From positions 186,001 through 250,000 of the forward strand of contig CP007061.1 of the NCBI GenBank assembly GCA_000230955.3: 64,000 nucleotides of DNA. The letters are read 5' to 3'. Position 1 is the first letter of the stretch. Each line of letters starts with the position of its first letter. A program made the translations under genes and the position numbers. The notes below the pieces were generated by a model. It was not told the origin of the DNA and searched no databases. It saw nothing but the letters and a program-made list of their open reading frames with translations. Positions 43,377-51,629 of the stretch are shown piece after piece. The stretch comes from Halobacterium sp. DL1 (lineage in GTDB: Archaea; Halobacteriota; Halobacteria; Halobacteriales; Halobacteriaceae).

Positions 43377-44321
43377 ATGGCAACTAGAGACATCTACGAG
43401 ACGACGTTCGACGAAGACGTCCAGACCGACACGAGGTCGAATCAGTGTCCCGAGTGCGACGGCCGAGTCACCACTAATACAGTCGAAACCGTCTGCGAGG
43501 AGTGTGGGCTCGTCGTCGACGAGCAGCGGATCGACCACGGACCAGAGTGGCGAGGGTTCGACGAAGACGAGCGTGAACGGACTGGCGCTCCGTTGACGGC
43601 AGCGCGGCACGATCGGGGGTTGTCGACGGAGATCGGGCGCGGGACCGATACGAACGGGAATGAACTCTCCGGAAAGAAGCGACGCCGGCTCGCCCGGATG
43701 CGGCGTGAACAGACGCGCGGGCGGTTTCAGTCGAAAGCTGAACGCAACCTCGCATACGGGCTGGGCGAGGTTCGCCGTCTGGCGAGTACCCTCGAGCTCT
43801 CCGATTCGATCCGCGACCAGGCGTGTCAGCTCTTCCGGAGTGCCCAGAACGAGGACCTGCTTCGGGGCAGATCCATCGAGGCCATCGCCACGGCTAGCGT
43901 GTACGGGGCCTGCCGCTGTAACGATCGACCAGTGATACTCGACGAGGTCGCTGATTCAGCACGCGTCGAACTGTCTCGAGTGAGAAACGCGTACAAAACG
44001 CTGAATACAGAATTAGGACTCCCTACCCCACCGAGAAGGCCGCAGTCGTTCATTCCGCGCTTCGCGTCAGAATTGGACGTCGCTGACACGGTCCGACAGC
44101 GGGCGTTTGAACTCGCAAAGGGCGCTGAAGCGACGATTATCTCGAACGGATGCCAACCGACAGGTGTCGCAGCGGCCTGCCTCTATAAGGCTGCTCGGGA
44201 GCAGGGACAATTTTTCACGCAAACAGATCTCGCAGAGGTGGCGGAGACAACGCCGGTAACGATACGCACACGATGGAACGAACTAGAGGAGGTCGACGAT
44301 TCGAAGTCAGCCCCCGCGTAG
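43377..44321 (+). CDS. tfb: Transcription initiation factor IIB (TFB), 314 aa
   Basis: The N-terminal zinc ribbon is CPECDGRVTTNTVETVCEEC, followed by the B-finger region (EWRGFDEDERERTGAPLT) and two cyclin repeats (LSDSIRDQACQLFRSA..., VADTVRQRAFELAKGAE...). It recruits RNA polymerase to TBP-bound promoters. I chose ATG 43377; the frame begins at 43284 but the upstream part lacks family resemblance. Haloarchaea hold many TFBs, and plasmid copies can redirect transcription. Confidence 0.92.
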   Translation: MATRDIYETTFDEDVQTDTRSNQCPECDGRVTTNTVETVCEECGLVVDEQRIDHGPEWRGFDEDERERTGAPLTAARHDRGLSTEIGRGTDTNGNELSGKKRRRLARMRREQTRGRFQSKAERNLAYGLGEVRRLASTLELSDSIRDQACQLFRSAQNEDLLRGRSIEAIATASVYGACRCNDRPVILDEVADSARVELSRVRNAYKTLNTELGLPTPPRRPQSFIPRFASELDVADTVRQRAFELAKGAEATIISNGCQPTGVAAACLYKAAREQGQFFTQTDLAEVAETTPVTIRTRWNELEEVDDSKSAPA

Positions 44322-44343
44322 CGCGGAGGCTCTGAAACCTTGG

Positions 44344-44577
44344 TTAATCGTCGAAGGCTTTCACCAAATACTGACCGTTCTGGGTAAGTCGATAGATCTT
44401 CTTCCCGTCGCGTTCCTCCGCTACTTCGATCATCCCTGCCTCCTGTAGTTCGCCGAGATGTGTGTAGATATACCCATGGCTCAGGTTCAGTTCAGCGGCA
44501 AGCCCATAGCCGTGAAGTGGTTCAGAACGTAGCTGTCGGAGGATATCCAATTTGGTATCGCTGATGAGACCGCCCAT
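44344..44577 (-). CDS. PadR-like winged-helix regulator, 77 aa
   Basis: A single-domain regulator: SDTKLDILRQLRSEPLHGYG, then AAELNLSHGYIYTHLGELQEAGMI, then wing YRLTQNGQYLV. This is a PadR-type winged helix without its C-terminal dimerisation part. A perfect palindrome TCTGACCGGTCAGA at 44627 and a related site at 44591 lie just upstream of its start, so it likely controls itself and the divergent gene at 44767. It is convergent with tfb. Confidence 0.8.
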   Translation of the reverse strand: MGGLISDTKLDILRQLRSEPLHGYGLAAELNLSHGYIYTHLGELQEAGMIEVAEERDGKKIYRLTQNGQYLVKAFDD

Positions 44578-44590
44578 TACCACAGGGTAT

Positions 44591-44640
44591 TCTGACCGGT
44601 CTGGGGAAACTCATAGAATAGAAATCTCTGACCGGTCAGA
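44591..44640. promoter_or_regulatory. Pair of ACCGGT palindromic operators
   Basis: TCTGACCGGTCTGG at 44591-44604 and the perfect palindrome TCTGACCGGTCAGA at 44627-44640 are 36 bases apart. They lie 14 bases upstream of the PadR-like gene, where autoregulatory operators are usually found. Confidence 0.65.
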
Positions 44641-44766
44641 AAAAGCAAACAAATCAAAAGACCTATTGAACCGGGAGAATTGGAATCTATGTACTACCCC
44701 AAATTACGTTTCCGGTCCACCGAACAGGCCCCGGCGGGAGAATCGTACTCAACGGTGTAACTATCA

Positions 44767-45630
44767 ATGGGACCAAACAACGAGACCAACCCCCCATCCT
44801 TCAATTACGGAGATCGTCCGAGTACAGGAGTGATTCGAGCAGTGGCATGGTTCAAAGGTGTTGAACCGACCGCACTCACGCCATTACAAGGCGTAATCGA
44901 TGTAGACGCATTGAACGCCCTGTTCGACAAGCCAGAGGAGACAGATCTCTCGGTGTCGTTCGAATACGATGAGTGTGTAGTGGAAGTTACTAACGATGGC
45001 ACGATAACGATTCGAGGAGCATCGGACGCTGGGTCAAGAGAACTTGACCAAGAGACAAACGTGCTGTTTCTCGCGCCAAGCAGCAGTCACCCCGAAGATG
45101 AAGGATGCAACGACTTGTTGTCCGCCGTCCCGTCCAGTCGCGCAAACTTGCTCGGGGTAACGTACGAGTCTCCAGGCACGAACCGCCTCAACATATGGGA
45201 ATTCGAGGAAGAGACCCCTGCACACATCTCACTCATCAATGTTGGAGACTTTGCACGATCATCTGCCTCACAGCCATCCAAGAGGGCGCTTCCACCTGAA
45301 CGGCTAGAGGTTGACGCCGTTCTCGACCCCGCGGATCTGACGACACTCGGAATACGAATTAGTGAACAACTTTCGGAGTGGGGAAGTACCGATGAGCAAC
45401 CCGTTGTCTGCTTCCATTCACTCACAGAACTTCTCGAAGCCACAGACCTTAATCGGGCCTTCAGATTCCTCCATCTCCTTACGAGGCGTCTCTCGTTGGC
45501 AGGAGCGATAGCGCACTTCCATCTAGATCCCGAAACGTGTGACGAGAAGACGATTGAGACCCTCCGACCGTTATTCGATGCCGTTCTCGAAGTTGACGAA
45601 GACGGAACGTGGTCGATGTGCGTGCAATAG
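44767..45630 (+). CDS. HalOD1 domain and DUF7504-like protein, 287 aa
   Basis: Residues ~18-85 match the HalOD1 output domain: VIRAVAWFKGVEPTALTPLQ, VIDVDALNALF, then ECVVEVTNDGTITI. Residues ~120-285 resemble the RecA-like DUF7504 family found next to HalOD1 in haloarchaea: NLLGVTYESPGTNRLNIWE and VVCFHSLTELLEATDLNRAF, then FLHLLTRRLSLAGAIAHFHL. It is probably a signalling or regulatory protein. It is divergent from the PadR-like gene and may be its target. Confidence 0.75.
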   Translation: MGPNNETNPPSFNYGDRPSTGVIRAVAWFKGVEPTALTPLQGVIDVDALNALFDKPEETDLSVSFEYDECVVEVTNDGTITIRGASDAGSRELDQETNVLFLAPSSSHPEDEGCNDLLSAVPSSRANLLGVTYESPGTNRLNIWEFEEETPAHISLINVGDFARSSASQPSKRALPPERLEVDAVLDPADLTTLGIRISEQLSEWGSTDEQPVVCFHSLTELLEATDLNRAFRFLHLLTRRLSLAGAIAHFHLDPETCDEKTIETLRPLFDAVLEVDEDGTWSMCVQ

Positions 45631-45763
45631 AGGACTACCACCAATTTTCCCCAATTGCCGTGCGAGGGGCTAGTTACCTTCAGCGGAAGTGACATCCCTG
45701 AATACAACACCGGTCAAGGAGGATTGCCACCCCTCAGGTTGAAGTACCATTACGGACGAATCT

Positions 45764-46657
45764 ATGAGCCAATCGATGAACGACTACTACACTGACTTCG
45801 AAGAACTCCGACCAATCGGCGAAGCATCGCATATTCCGGATGAGAAACTTAGCGAATGCGGTGACAGTGCAGCCCATCGGCAGCGCGTTGCCACAACCGA
45901 GAAAGGGTATCCGAACGACGCGACTGAATCAAACACGGAGTGTCGGTCCTGTGGGGCGTCAGTCCCAGACGGGCAGACGAAATGCCGGTTCTGTCTCACT
46001 AACCATCTCGAGAGTGACGCCGCTAGTACGAACGAGTCAGCGTCGACGACGTTCCTCGGCATCATCCACCTAATCGTCGAGTCGACTACGTTCTACGGCG
46101 CCGTGGCGAAGGGCGGCGCCGCGGCGAACCTCCTCTCTGCCAACCAGGCGGAGCCCGCCGTCGACGACTACACGCTCATCTACGACCTCGACGAGGCGCC
46201 GGCGCGCCAGCTGGCCGAGCAATGGCCCTCACTTCCCGACGCGGTACAGGTGTCGTCAGCGGAGGGAGAGGGGCTTCTCAGTGCCGCCCGTGACCGGACT
46301 GGGTGGCACGGGCAGGAAGCGTCGGAGCGTCAGGAGCAGGCCCCAACGCGGCTCTACGACCAACGTGGGGACGGCATCCGCGACGCGTCGCGTCTTGACG
46401 CGATCCTCGACGACGCCGACGACGCGGTGTGGCTGGTTCCAGCGATGGCGCTGACCGAATCTACTGGCGAGGCTGCGGCTGATCGACAGGATTCGTCGGT
46501 ACCGACGACGCAGGAACTCGACTGTCAAAACTGTGGACGGGCGACCGACCATCGGTTCAAGACCCACGAGTCGGTCCCGGATGCGGCGTGGACGGGACAA
46601 CCGATCTGGGAGTGCCGGGTGTGTGGCTCGGCTCGCTACGGCCCCAGTCTCGCGTAG
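45764..46657 (+). CDS. Two-zinc-ribbon plasmid protein, 297 aa
   Basis: An N-terminal zinc ribbon (CRSCGASVPDGQTKCRFC, ~59-76) and a C-terminal one (CQNCGRATDHRF...WECRVCGSARYG) flank a middle domain of ~150 residues. The middle has GAVAKGGAAANLL and YTLIYDLDEAPARQLAEQWP and is unrecognised. It is acidic and soluble. It opens the plasmid gene run 45.7-60.6 kb and is followed by a 10-bp inverted repeat at 46676. Function unknown; nucleic-acid binding is plausible. Confidence 0.7.
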   Translation: MSQSMNDYYTDFEELRPIGEASHIPDEKLSECGDSAAHRQRVATTEKGYPNDATESNTECRSCGASVPDGQTKCRFCLTNHLESDAASTNESASTTFLGIIHLIVESTTFYGAVAKGGAAANLLSANQAEPAVDDYTLIYDLDEAPARQLAEQWPSLPDAVQVSSAEGEGLLSAARDRTGWHGQEASERQEQAPTRLYDQRGDGIRDASRLDAILDDADDAVWLVPAMALTESTGEAAADRQDSSVPTTQELDCQNCGRATDHRFKTHESVPDAAWTGQPIWECRVCGSARYGPSLA

Positions 46658-46675
46658 GGCCAGTGCTGGCCGTCG

Positions 46676-46719
46676 ATTAACCAACACCCTGCGAGTAGCG
46701 TCGAGATTCGTTGGTTAAT
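46676..46719. repeat. Inverted repeat ATTAACCAAC...GTTGGTTAAT
   Basis: Exact 10-bp arms are separated by 24 bases. The same core TTAACCAAC...GTTGGTTAA occurs at 54837, 57395 (degenerate) and 59649, always in gaps between plasmid genes. It may be a binding site for a plasmid regulator. Confidence 0.65.
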
Positions 46720-46795
46720 ACCGTGATCTCCTGCAAGCCCGACGGCAGTCCCGATGGGAAGTCGTTCCGCGCCGGCGAGCGGTGAGGCGCTTCCG

Positions 46796-46984
46796 ATGGA
46801 GCAAGAGTTCAAACAAGGGTACCGGATGCATCGTATACTCAGCAATCTCAACCGACTCGACGTCGACCGATTGGACGCCGCGGATCGAGAGCGAGTCGAG
46901 ACCGCGAGAGACCTCCTAGAGGAGGTGAGCCTTCTCACGAGGCCGGGCGACGGAGCCGGGGCGGGCGCCCAGGCAGACTCCTAA
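46796..46984 (+). CDS. Small helical protein, 62 aa
   Basis: MEQEFKQGYRMHRILSNLNR is followed by a second helix (DAADRERVETARDLLEEVSLL) and a Gly/Ala tail. The ATG at 46796 fits better than 46754. It is similar in size and helical style to the 73 aa protein at 54606. Function unknown. Confidence 0.55.
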   Translation: MEQEFKQGYRMHRILSNLNRLDVDRLDAADRERVETARDLLEEVSLLTRPGDGAGAGAQADS

Positions 46985-47026
46985 CTGGAGGCGCCGGCCA
47001 CGCCTCAGGAGGCACCTCTCGCGTCT

Positions 47027-47057
47027 GTTTTTCGCCCCCGACAGGGGTGCGGGGGCG
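47027..47057 (+). promoter_or_regulatory. Plasmid leader element (T-run plus GC hairpin)
   Basis: GTTTTTCGCCCCCGACAGGG begins the element; CCCCC pairs with GGGGG. It ends 18 bases before the start of the 126 aa gene at 47076. See the other copies at 47458, 48213, 48704, 53056, 54889, 55963, 56382 and 59691. Confidence 0.65.
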
Positions 47058-47075
47058 ACCCCGTGAAGTCCAGAT

Positions 47076-47456
47076 ATGGCGACACTGCAAGCTGCGACGA
47101 CGTCGACCGGCGCGATCGTATCGGATCCGCAGGCAGTCCGCGAGCTCTGTGAGAGCTACTGCTTCGGGACGCTCGATTGGGAGGTTACCGAAGAGGGAGA
47201 GCTCACCATCTGGGGGTACGATGACTTCGAGGTGTACGAGGCGCGGGAGAACGGCCTCCCGGACTACGAGGGCGGTATCGTGACCCACGAGTTCTTGCGA
47301 GAACTCGCCGACCACCTCGAAGCTGACGAAGAGTTCGACATCCAAACGACCGGGTATACGAAGTGTCGATTCCCGGTCCTCGCAAAGCGGTACGTCGTTC
47401 GCGACGGCGAAGTCCTCCACGCTGACCTCAGTTCCCCCGAGCCGATCGACGAGTAG
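47076..47456 (+). CDS. Plasmid-type hypothetical protein, 126 aa
   Basis: An acidic soluble protein of a kind repeatedly seen on haloarchaeal plasmids, with SYCFGTLDWEVTEEGELTIW, YEGGIVTHEFLRELADHL and TTGYTKCRFPVLAKRYVVRD. No catalytic motif is visible. It is preceded by a leader element and its stop is directly followed by the next leader element. Function unknown. Confidence 0.7.
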   Translation: MATLQAATTSTGAIVSDPQAVRELCESYCFGTLDWEVTEEGELTIWGYDDFEVYEARENGLPDYEGGIVTHEFLRELADHLEADEEFDIQTTGYTKCRFPVLAKRYVVRDGEVLHADLSSPEPIDE

Positions 47457-47457
47457 C

Positions 47458-47492
47458 GTTGTTCATCCCCCGGGAGGGGTGCGGGGCGATCC
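47458..47492 (+). promoter_or_regulatory. Plasmid leader element
   Basis: GTTGTTCATCCCCCGGGAGG and the following GGGTGCGGGGCG repeat the T-rich run plus CCCC/GGGG hairpin. It begins within two bases after the previous stop and ends 32 bases before the DUF6735-like gene. Confidence 0.6.
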
Positions 47493-47524
47493 AGTCGTGG
47501 GTCGTCCTACGAGGTGATTGTTCA

Positions 47525-48187
47525 ATGGGCCACCGCGCACTTGTTGCGTACGAACGTACAGACGGACAGTACACGCTCCACTACAGCCAGTGGGGCGCAG
47601 CGAACCTGAAGCTCAAGCACCGAATCTCTGCTGAGTCGCCGTTCGGTGGCGACGACACCGACTCCAAGTGGGCGAAACAGCTGCTGGCTGAACTAGCCGA
47701 TGGCCTTGAGGCAGACGCCGTCGACGGCTACCTCGCCGACGAGGATCGACCGTCGACGGTCGTCGAGCCGAAGCCCCGTGCCACCGGGCTTACCCTCGAC
47801 GAGATCGTCGCTGACCACCTCGACTACCTCCACCACGAGGCGTTCTTCGTGGTGTCGACGACGTTCGAGGTGACCGCCTACCGGACGCTGTGGTTCGGCC
47901 TACAGTACGAATCGGAGACAGTCAAACAGGGGGAGACGGTCGGGAATGGCGCGCTCGCGACGGTGCGCTGGTACGACGGCGAGCCGGTCGGCGACGGCCA
48001 CCTGCAGGGGCAGTTCGCGGCCTTCAAAGATGTCGTCGGAGACATGCTCGACAAAGGCGTCTTCACACCGTCGACGGCGAGACAGTATCTGAAGCGGAAG
48101 CTCGCCGAGCGGGTCGGAGACCGACAGGAGCTGCGCATTCCGACCGGGGAATCACCCTTCGAGAAGGCGAGTCTGAACCGTTCATAG
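47525..48187 (+). CDS. DUF6735-like protein, 220 aa
   Basis: The N-terminus MGHRALVAYERTDGQYTLHY followed by SQWGAANLKLKHRI is the signature of a haloarchaeal family annotated DUF6735. The rest has HHEAFFVVSTTFEVTAYRTLW and a positively charged C-terminal segment (ARQYLKRKLAERVG). Soluble. I chose ATG 47525, since the earlier part of the frame lies in the leader element. Function unknown. Confidence 0.75.
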   Translation: MGHRALVAYERTDGQYTLHYSQWGAANLKLKHRISAESPFGGDDTDSKWAKQLLAELADGLEADAVDGYLADEDRPSTVVEPKPRATGLTLDEIVADHLDYLHHEAFFVVSTTFEVTAYRTLWFGLQYESETVKQGETVGNGALATVRWYDGEPVGDGHLQGQFAAFKDVVGDMLDKGVFTPSTARQYLKRKLAERVGDRQELRIPTGESPFEKASLNRS

Positions 48188-48212
48188 ATCAGGACTGCGT
48201 CGACCAGTTGCT

Positions 48213-48248
48213 GTTTTTCAGGGGCGGAGAGAACCGAGCCCCTCTGTA
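48213..48248 (+). promoter_or_regulatory. Plasmid leader element
   Basis: GTTTTTCAGGGGCGGAGAGA followed by ACCGAGCCCCTCTG. The hairpin is GGGGC/GCCCC, with the G arm first. It ends 13 bases before the gene at 48262. Confidence 0.55.
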
Positions 48249-48261
48249 GGCTCGTGATTTG

Positions 48262-48684
48262 ATGTCCGAGAAACCAGACGACGATCCATTCGACGATTGC
48301 GAGTTAGACCCCGACGCGATCCTCGGGACACACATCTTCAAAGACGTCCTGTTTACCGACGGCACGGAAACACCGGTAAACGTGTTGACCGGCGAGACAC
48401 CGGCACATTCGCAAGCGACCGTCGAGGAAGCGAAGGAGTTCGCTGCGAGTATTGACACGGACACGCCACAGATCGCACTTCCGGCGTCAGTCGAAACGCA
48501 AGTCGAGACGCAGAGCAAGCCCTACACGGCGGCTGCGTTCTTCCACTTCAAGGCGACCGGCTCGCTCAAACGTCACCGCGCCTACCACGCCGCGTACGAC
48601 TCGGATGCGTTCACCATCGACTTCGAAGCTGACTACGAGTCCGGAAACCTGACCATCACAGTCGACCGAGCGAACGTGTCCTAA
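48262..48684 (+). CDS. Plasmid-type hypothetical protein, 140 aa
   Basis: An acidic protein with a central segment SKPYTAAAFFHFKATGSLKRH followed by a beta-rich C-terminus (FTIDFEADYESGNLTITVD). I see no catalytic motif. The ATG at 48262 follows the leader element by 13 bases. Function unknown. Confidence 0.65.
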   Translation: MSEKPDDDPFDDCELDPDAILGTHIFKDVLFTDGTETPVNVLTGETPAHSQATVEEAKEFAASIDTDTPQIALPASVETQVETQSKPYTAAAFFHFKATGSLKRHRAYHAAYDSDAFTIDFEADYESGNLTITVDRANVS

Positions 48685-48703
48685 GAATCGACCGCTAGAT
48701 TAG

Positions 48704-48737
48704 GGTTTTTCGAGCGCCGGCGATGGGTGCCGGCGCA
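48704..48737 (+). promoter_or_regulatory. Plasmid leader element
   Basis: GGTTTTTCGAGCGCCGGCGA with GCGCCGGC pairing to GCCGGCGC after the loop. It starts 20 bases after the previous stop and precedes the gene at 48792 by about 55 bases. Confidence 0.6.
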
Positions 48738-48791
48738 GCAGGAGCGAGCGAGCAACGACTCCCGGTGCGTCGGCGCTTCGAGGTGTTCGAG

Positions 48792-49283
48792 ATGCACATG
48801 GTCATTTACAGTCTGGTAGAAGCATCGACAGAAGACGAAGCACTATCCACCGGAAAGACGGTGTTCGACCGCCTGGTCGGCGCGGACCCACACGCTGGCG
48901 CCGTCTTCGACTACCACGTGACGTTCGACGAGGAGGATACGTCCGTTGCGGGGAAGGCGCGATGGGGTGAGTTGCCGACTGCAGCCCCCGTCAACTCCGA
49001 TGACGGCCAAGACCTGCTTGAGCGTGGCTGGAAGGCGACGAAAGAGGAGTTCGAGCGAAATCTCGACCGGGTGAAGGAAGCCATCGACGAGCTCTCCGAC
49101 GAGGAGATCATGCGCGACGAGGACCTCGCGCGGCACGCCTTCCACCAGGTCGGCGCGTACGACGGCCCGGCGATCTTTCTGTACACCGAACACGGAACCG
49201 GCATTCGCCACCGTGGACAGCTGGACCGACTCCTTGAAGAGAGTGAAGAGCTCTGGATCGTGCCCGCCGACGTCCACTTCTAA
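48792..49283 (+). CDS. Plasmid-type hypothetical protein, 163 aa
   Basis: The N-terminus MHMVIYSLVEASTEDEALST starts an alpha/beta domain with VFDYHVTFDEEDT; the middle is helical (TKEEFERNLDRVKEAIDELSDEEIM) and the C-terminus GQLDRLLEESEELWIVPADV. It belongs to the set of conserved plasmid proteins but has no known role. I chose ATG 48792, because the upstream frame (to 48723) is part of the leader. It is followed after 3 bases by the next gene. Confidence 0.7.
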   Translation: MHMVIYSLVEASTEDEALSTGKTVFDRLVGADPHAGAVFDYHVTFDEEDTSVAGKARWGELPTAAPVNSDDGQDLLERGWKATKEEFERNLDRVKEAIDELSDEEIMRDEDLARHAFHQVGAYDGPAIFLYTEHGTGIRHRGQLDRLLEESEELWIVPADVHF

Positions 49284-49286
49284 CAG

Positions 49287-49652
49287 ATGCCCCGGATCAC
49301 CAACTGGCGACGTGAGAGCCGCACGCCCACACTCGCATACCGGAATACCGAGACCGGCGCTCGGGCGGTCTTACACCGAGCACCGGATTCGTACCGCTAC
49401 AAGTGGCGTGGCGTAATCCTCGTCGACGGCTACCCAGTGTGGTCGCGGGGGTACGAGACGAAGGACGCGAAATCGTTCCGTGATGAGCTCCGGAAACGGC
49501 CAGCGCCCGAACTGAGTTGTCCCGAGTGTCCGAACAGCGACGTGGCAATCGGGGGGAAAACGGCTGACGGTGCGAAGATTCAGCGCTGGTTCGAGTGCCG
49601 GAACTGTGGGTACGAAGCATCCTCGAGAATCGTGTACGGCGCTGAGCGCTGA
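49287..49652 (+). CDS. Zinc-ribbon plasmid protein, 121 aa
   Basis: The C-terminal half has CPECPNSDVAIGGKTADGAK followed by WFECRNCGYEASSRIVYG, a four-Cys zinc ribbon like that of TFIIS or transposon-associated proteins. The N-terminal part (WRRESRTPTLAYRNTETGA, YRYKWRGVILVDGYPVWS) is a small beta domain. It lies 3 bases after the previous gene and is likely cotranscribed with it. Role unknown; nucleic-acid binding is likely. Confidence 0.7.
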   Translation: MPRITNWRRESRTPTLAYRNTETGARAVLHRAPDSYRYKWRGVILVDGYPVWSRGYETKDAKSFRDELRKRPAPELSCPECPNSDVAIGGKTADGAKIQRWFECRNCGYEASSRIVYGAER

Positions 49653-49677
49653 TTGATGTGAGCGTATCTGCGGTGAC

Positions 49678-49716
49678 GTTTATTTTGGGCCGAGAAGGGT
49701 GGCCCGTCTCAATCGG
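49678..49716 (+). promoter_or_regulatory. Variant plasmid leader element
   Basis: GTTTATTTTGGGCCGAGAAG followed by GGTGGCCC gives a GGGCC/GGCCC hairpin after a T-rich run. It is a weaker match to the leader family, 14 bases before the gene at 49730. Confidence 0.4.
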
Positions 49717-49729
49717 GCCAGATCCACAG

Positions 49730-50125
49730 ATGAGTCTGGAAGTCATCGACCGCCACAGCGAAGCACTGTTCGAGTTCCTCTGGTGTCCGGTCTGCGGGCA
49801 CGAGATATTCAGTCACATCCCCTTCGAAGGAGTGTTCTGCAAGAACTGCAACACGCAGGTCATCCTCCGGGAATCCAGAGAAGACCGTGGCTACGAGGAG
49901 GCCGTTCTCGCCTGCTTCGACACCGATTCGACGTGGAACCTCCACGTCGACGAGAAACTCCGTCGTGATCTTCCGGATGGGTCGGCGCGGGTGAAGGTCC
50001 TCGGTGCCCCAGGCGACTATGAAGTCGACTGGTGGAGTCCGAAGCCAGATGAGGACTGGGAGCCGGTCGAACGTGGTGAGTTCGACGACGTCGAGGAACC
50101 TTCGGAGGTCTCTCGTTTGGCTTAG
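49730..50125 (+). CDS. Zinc-ribbon plasmid protein, 131 aa
   Basis: FLWCPVCGHEIF and GVFCKNCNTQVIL provide two Cys pairs for one zinc. The rest is acidic with a beta-rich middle (YEEAVLACFDTDSTWNLHVD) and a proline/Trp-rich tail. The start ATG 49730 (MSLEVIDRHSEALFEF) is typical of this haloarchaeal family. Function unknown. Confidence 0.7.
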   Translation: MSLEVIDRHSEALFEFLWCPVCGHEIFSHIPFEGVFCKNCNTQVILRESREDRGYEEAVLACFDTDSTWNLHVDEKLRRDLPDGSARVKVLGAPGDYEVDWWSPKPDEDWEPVERGEFDDVEEPSEVSRLA

Positions 50126-50203
50126 CGAAGCACTGCTACAAATCTAAAATTGAGTCACAGAGAATACTCGCATCGATTAAGTACTCGGTCCTGCCATCTG
50201 TCT

Positions 50204-51274
50204 ATGAAGTTAATGTTTACTCGAGATGATCTCCCTCGTAATGACCGTCTTTCTAATCCGATCACAGTCCTCGTTCGAGAGGTCTCGCCCTCCAGCAGTA
50301 ACAAACTCGATTTTGAAGTTACAGTCGAGGATGCAGACGGACATACAATCTCTCTTAAAATCTGGTCGACGCATTCTCTCTCCCTTTCGCTTACCGAAGG
50401 TCACCGGTACGAACTGGAAGACGTCCGAGGAAGGTACTGGTCACAGGGTGGAAGTCGACACTACCAGCTCGACAGTACGAAGGATCTGACAGTAACTGAA
50501 CTCGGTCCGGCCGATGACACCGCGACGCGACTCTTGATTGTCGGCGACACTCACGTCGGTTATCGGCATCGTCGCCGTGATAAGAAAGCAAAAGGTGCTA
50601 AAGATCTCGACGCTCGTGATCGCTTCCAAGCGGTAATGGATCAGGCCAACACCCTAGACGCTGATGCCATTGTCCACGCCGGGGACATTTTCGATCACGT
50701 TGCCATCGGGGCAGACCGGTCCTTTGTGATAGACGCTCTCAACTCAGAGCTCAATATTCCGTTCTACTACATCTACGGGAACCACGATGAGCCTGCTAGC
50801 CGTCGAACAGTTGATGGAGCAACTAATGATACGTCAGAGATTGAGCGTCTCTTGAAGAATGGAGAATCAGTAGGGGAAACAGACGTTACGCTATTCGGAA
50901 TCGACTACAGTCACGATAGCTTCCCGGGCGAACCGCTCGAAGCCTCGGTTCAATCAGTACTTTCAAACGCGAATGTATTGGTCGTCCACGATACTCCATA
51001 CCCCGTCCGGAATGAAAACGGGTACCACATACATCAAAAGAGGGGAGCAGATTTTCGGAAGGCTATTGAACAAACCTCCGTTGAAATTGATCTCATCGTC
51101 TCCGGACACATGCACGTCGGTCAACAGGGCACGCTTGATGAGTTCCAAACGCCCGTCCTTGTTACCGGAGCACCAGCACCAATCAATAGTGGGAAAGAAG
51201 ACAACAACCCGTCAACGTGGCTCCTCCGTGTGACTGAGAGCGGCGTTGACGGCATCACACGACACCCTCTCTGA
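50204..51274 (+). CDS. Mre11/SbcD-like metallophosphoesterase with N-terminal OB-type domain, 356 aa
   Basis: Residues ~15-105 look like an OB fold (NPITVLVREVSPSSSNKLDF, EVTVEDADGHTISLKIW, YELEDVRGRYW). From ~112 on comes the calcineurin-like phosphoesterase core: LIVGDTHVGYR, VHAGDIFDHVA, YYIYGNHDEPA, LVVHDTPYP and LIVSGHMHVGQQ, which supply the metal ligands. It probably cleaves phosphodiester bonds in DNA or nucleotides. I chose ATG 50204, since upstream residues lack acidic bias. No Rad50-like partner is nearby. Confidence 0.85.
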   Translation: MKLMFTRDDLPRNDRLSNPITVLVREVSPSSSNKLDFEVTVEDADGHTISLKIWSTHSLSLSLTEGHRYELEDVRGRYWSQGGSRHYQLDSTKDLTVTELGPADDTATRLLIVGDTHVGYRHRRRDKKAKGAKDLDARDRFQAVMDQANTLDADAIVHAGDIFDHVAIGADRSFVIDALNSELNIPFYYIYGNHDEPASRRTVDGATNDTSEIERLLKNGESVGETDVTLFGIDYSHDSFPGEPLEASVQSVLSNANVLVVHDTPYPVRNENGYHIHQKRGADFRKAIEQTSVEIDLIVSGHMHVGQQGTLDEFQTPVLVTGAPAPINSGKEDNNPSTWLLRVTESGVDGITRHPL

Positions 51275-51305
51275 GGACTGGTTGTTGTTGCGCCGGCGGT
51301 ATTTG

Positions 51306-51616
51306 ATGTCGACACGAAGTCAACTCAGATTCGTCCAACGAGGCGACCAGGATGACGAACCAAACGATTCGGACCGGGTCGCACAGGTATACCGACGCTC
51401 GGACGGCTACCCGACGAGCGTCCTGCAGGATCTCATCCGGCTGAAGGAACTGCTCGATGCGACCCACGCCGAGAGAGAACCGGCCTACACGGCAGCAGCG
51501 TTCGTGTTCCTCGACAAGCTCTCGAGGCCCCACCGACGAGGCCTTCGAGCGAGCCACTTGGCAGTTCCACAGCCCTAGAGCACGCGCTCGAAGAGCTGGT
51601 CGCTAAGCCGGCGTGA
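51306..51616 (+). pseudogene. Degraded plasmid gene with internal deletion and frameshifts
   Basis: The intact start MSTRSQLRFVQRGDQDD... continues with VAQVYRRSDGYPTSVLQDLI and AFVFLDKLS, a pattern known from haloarchaeal plasmid proteins. The frame then changes: 51524-51580 reads in another frame as TDEAFERATWQFHS, and from about 51575 a third frame reads LEHALEELVAKPA and stop. The 90-codon frame that is open ends at 51578. The simplest view is a gene with an internal deletion and two shifts. Confidence 0.6.
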
Positions 51617-51629
51617 GAACGCGACCGGT

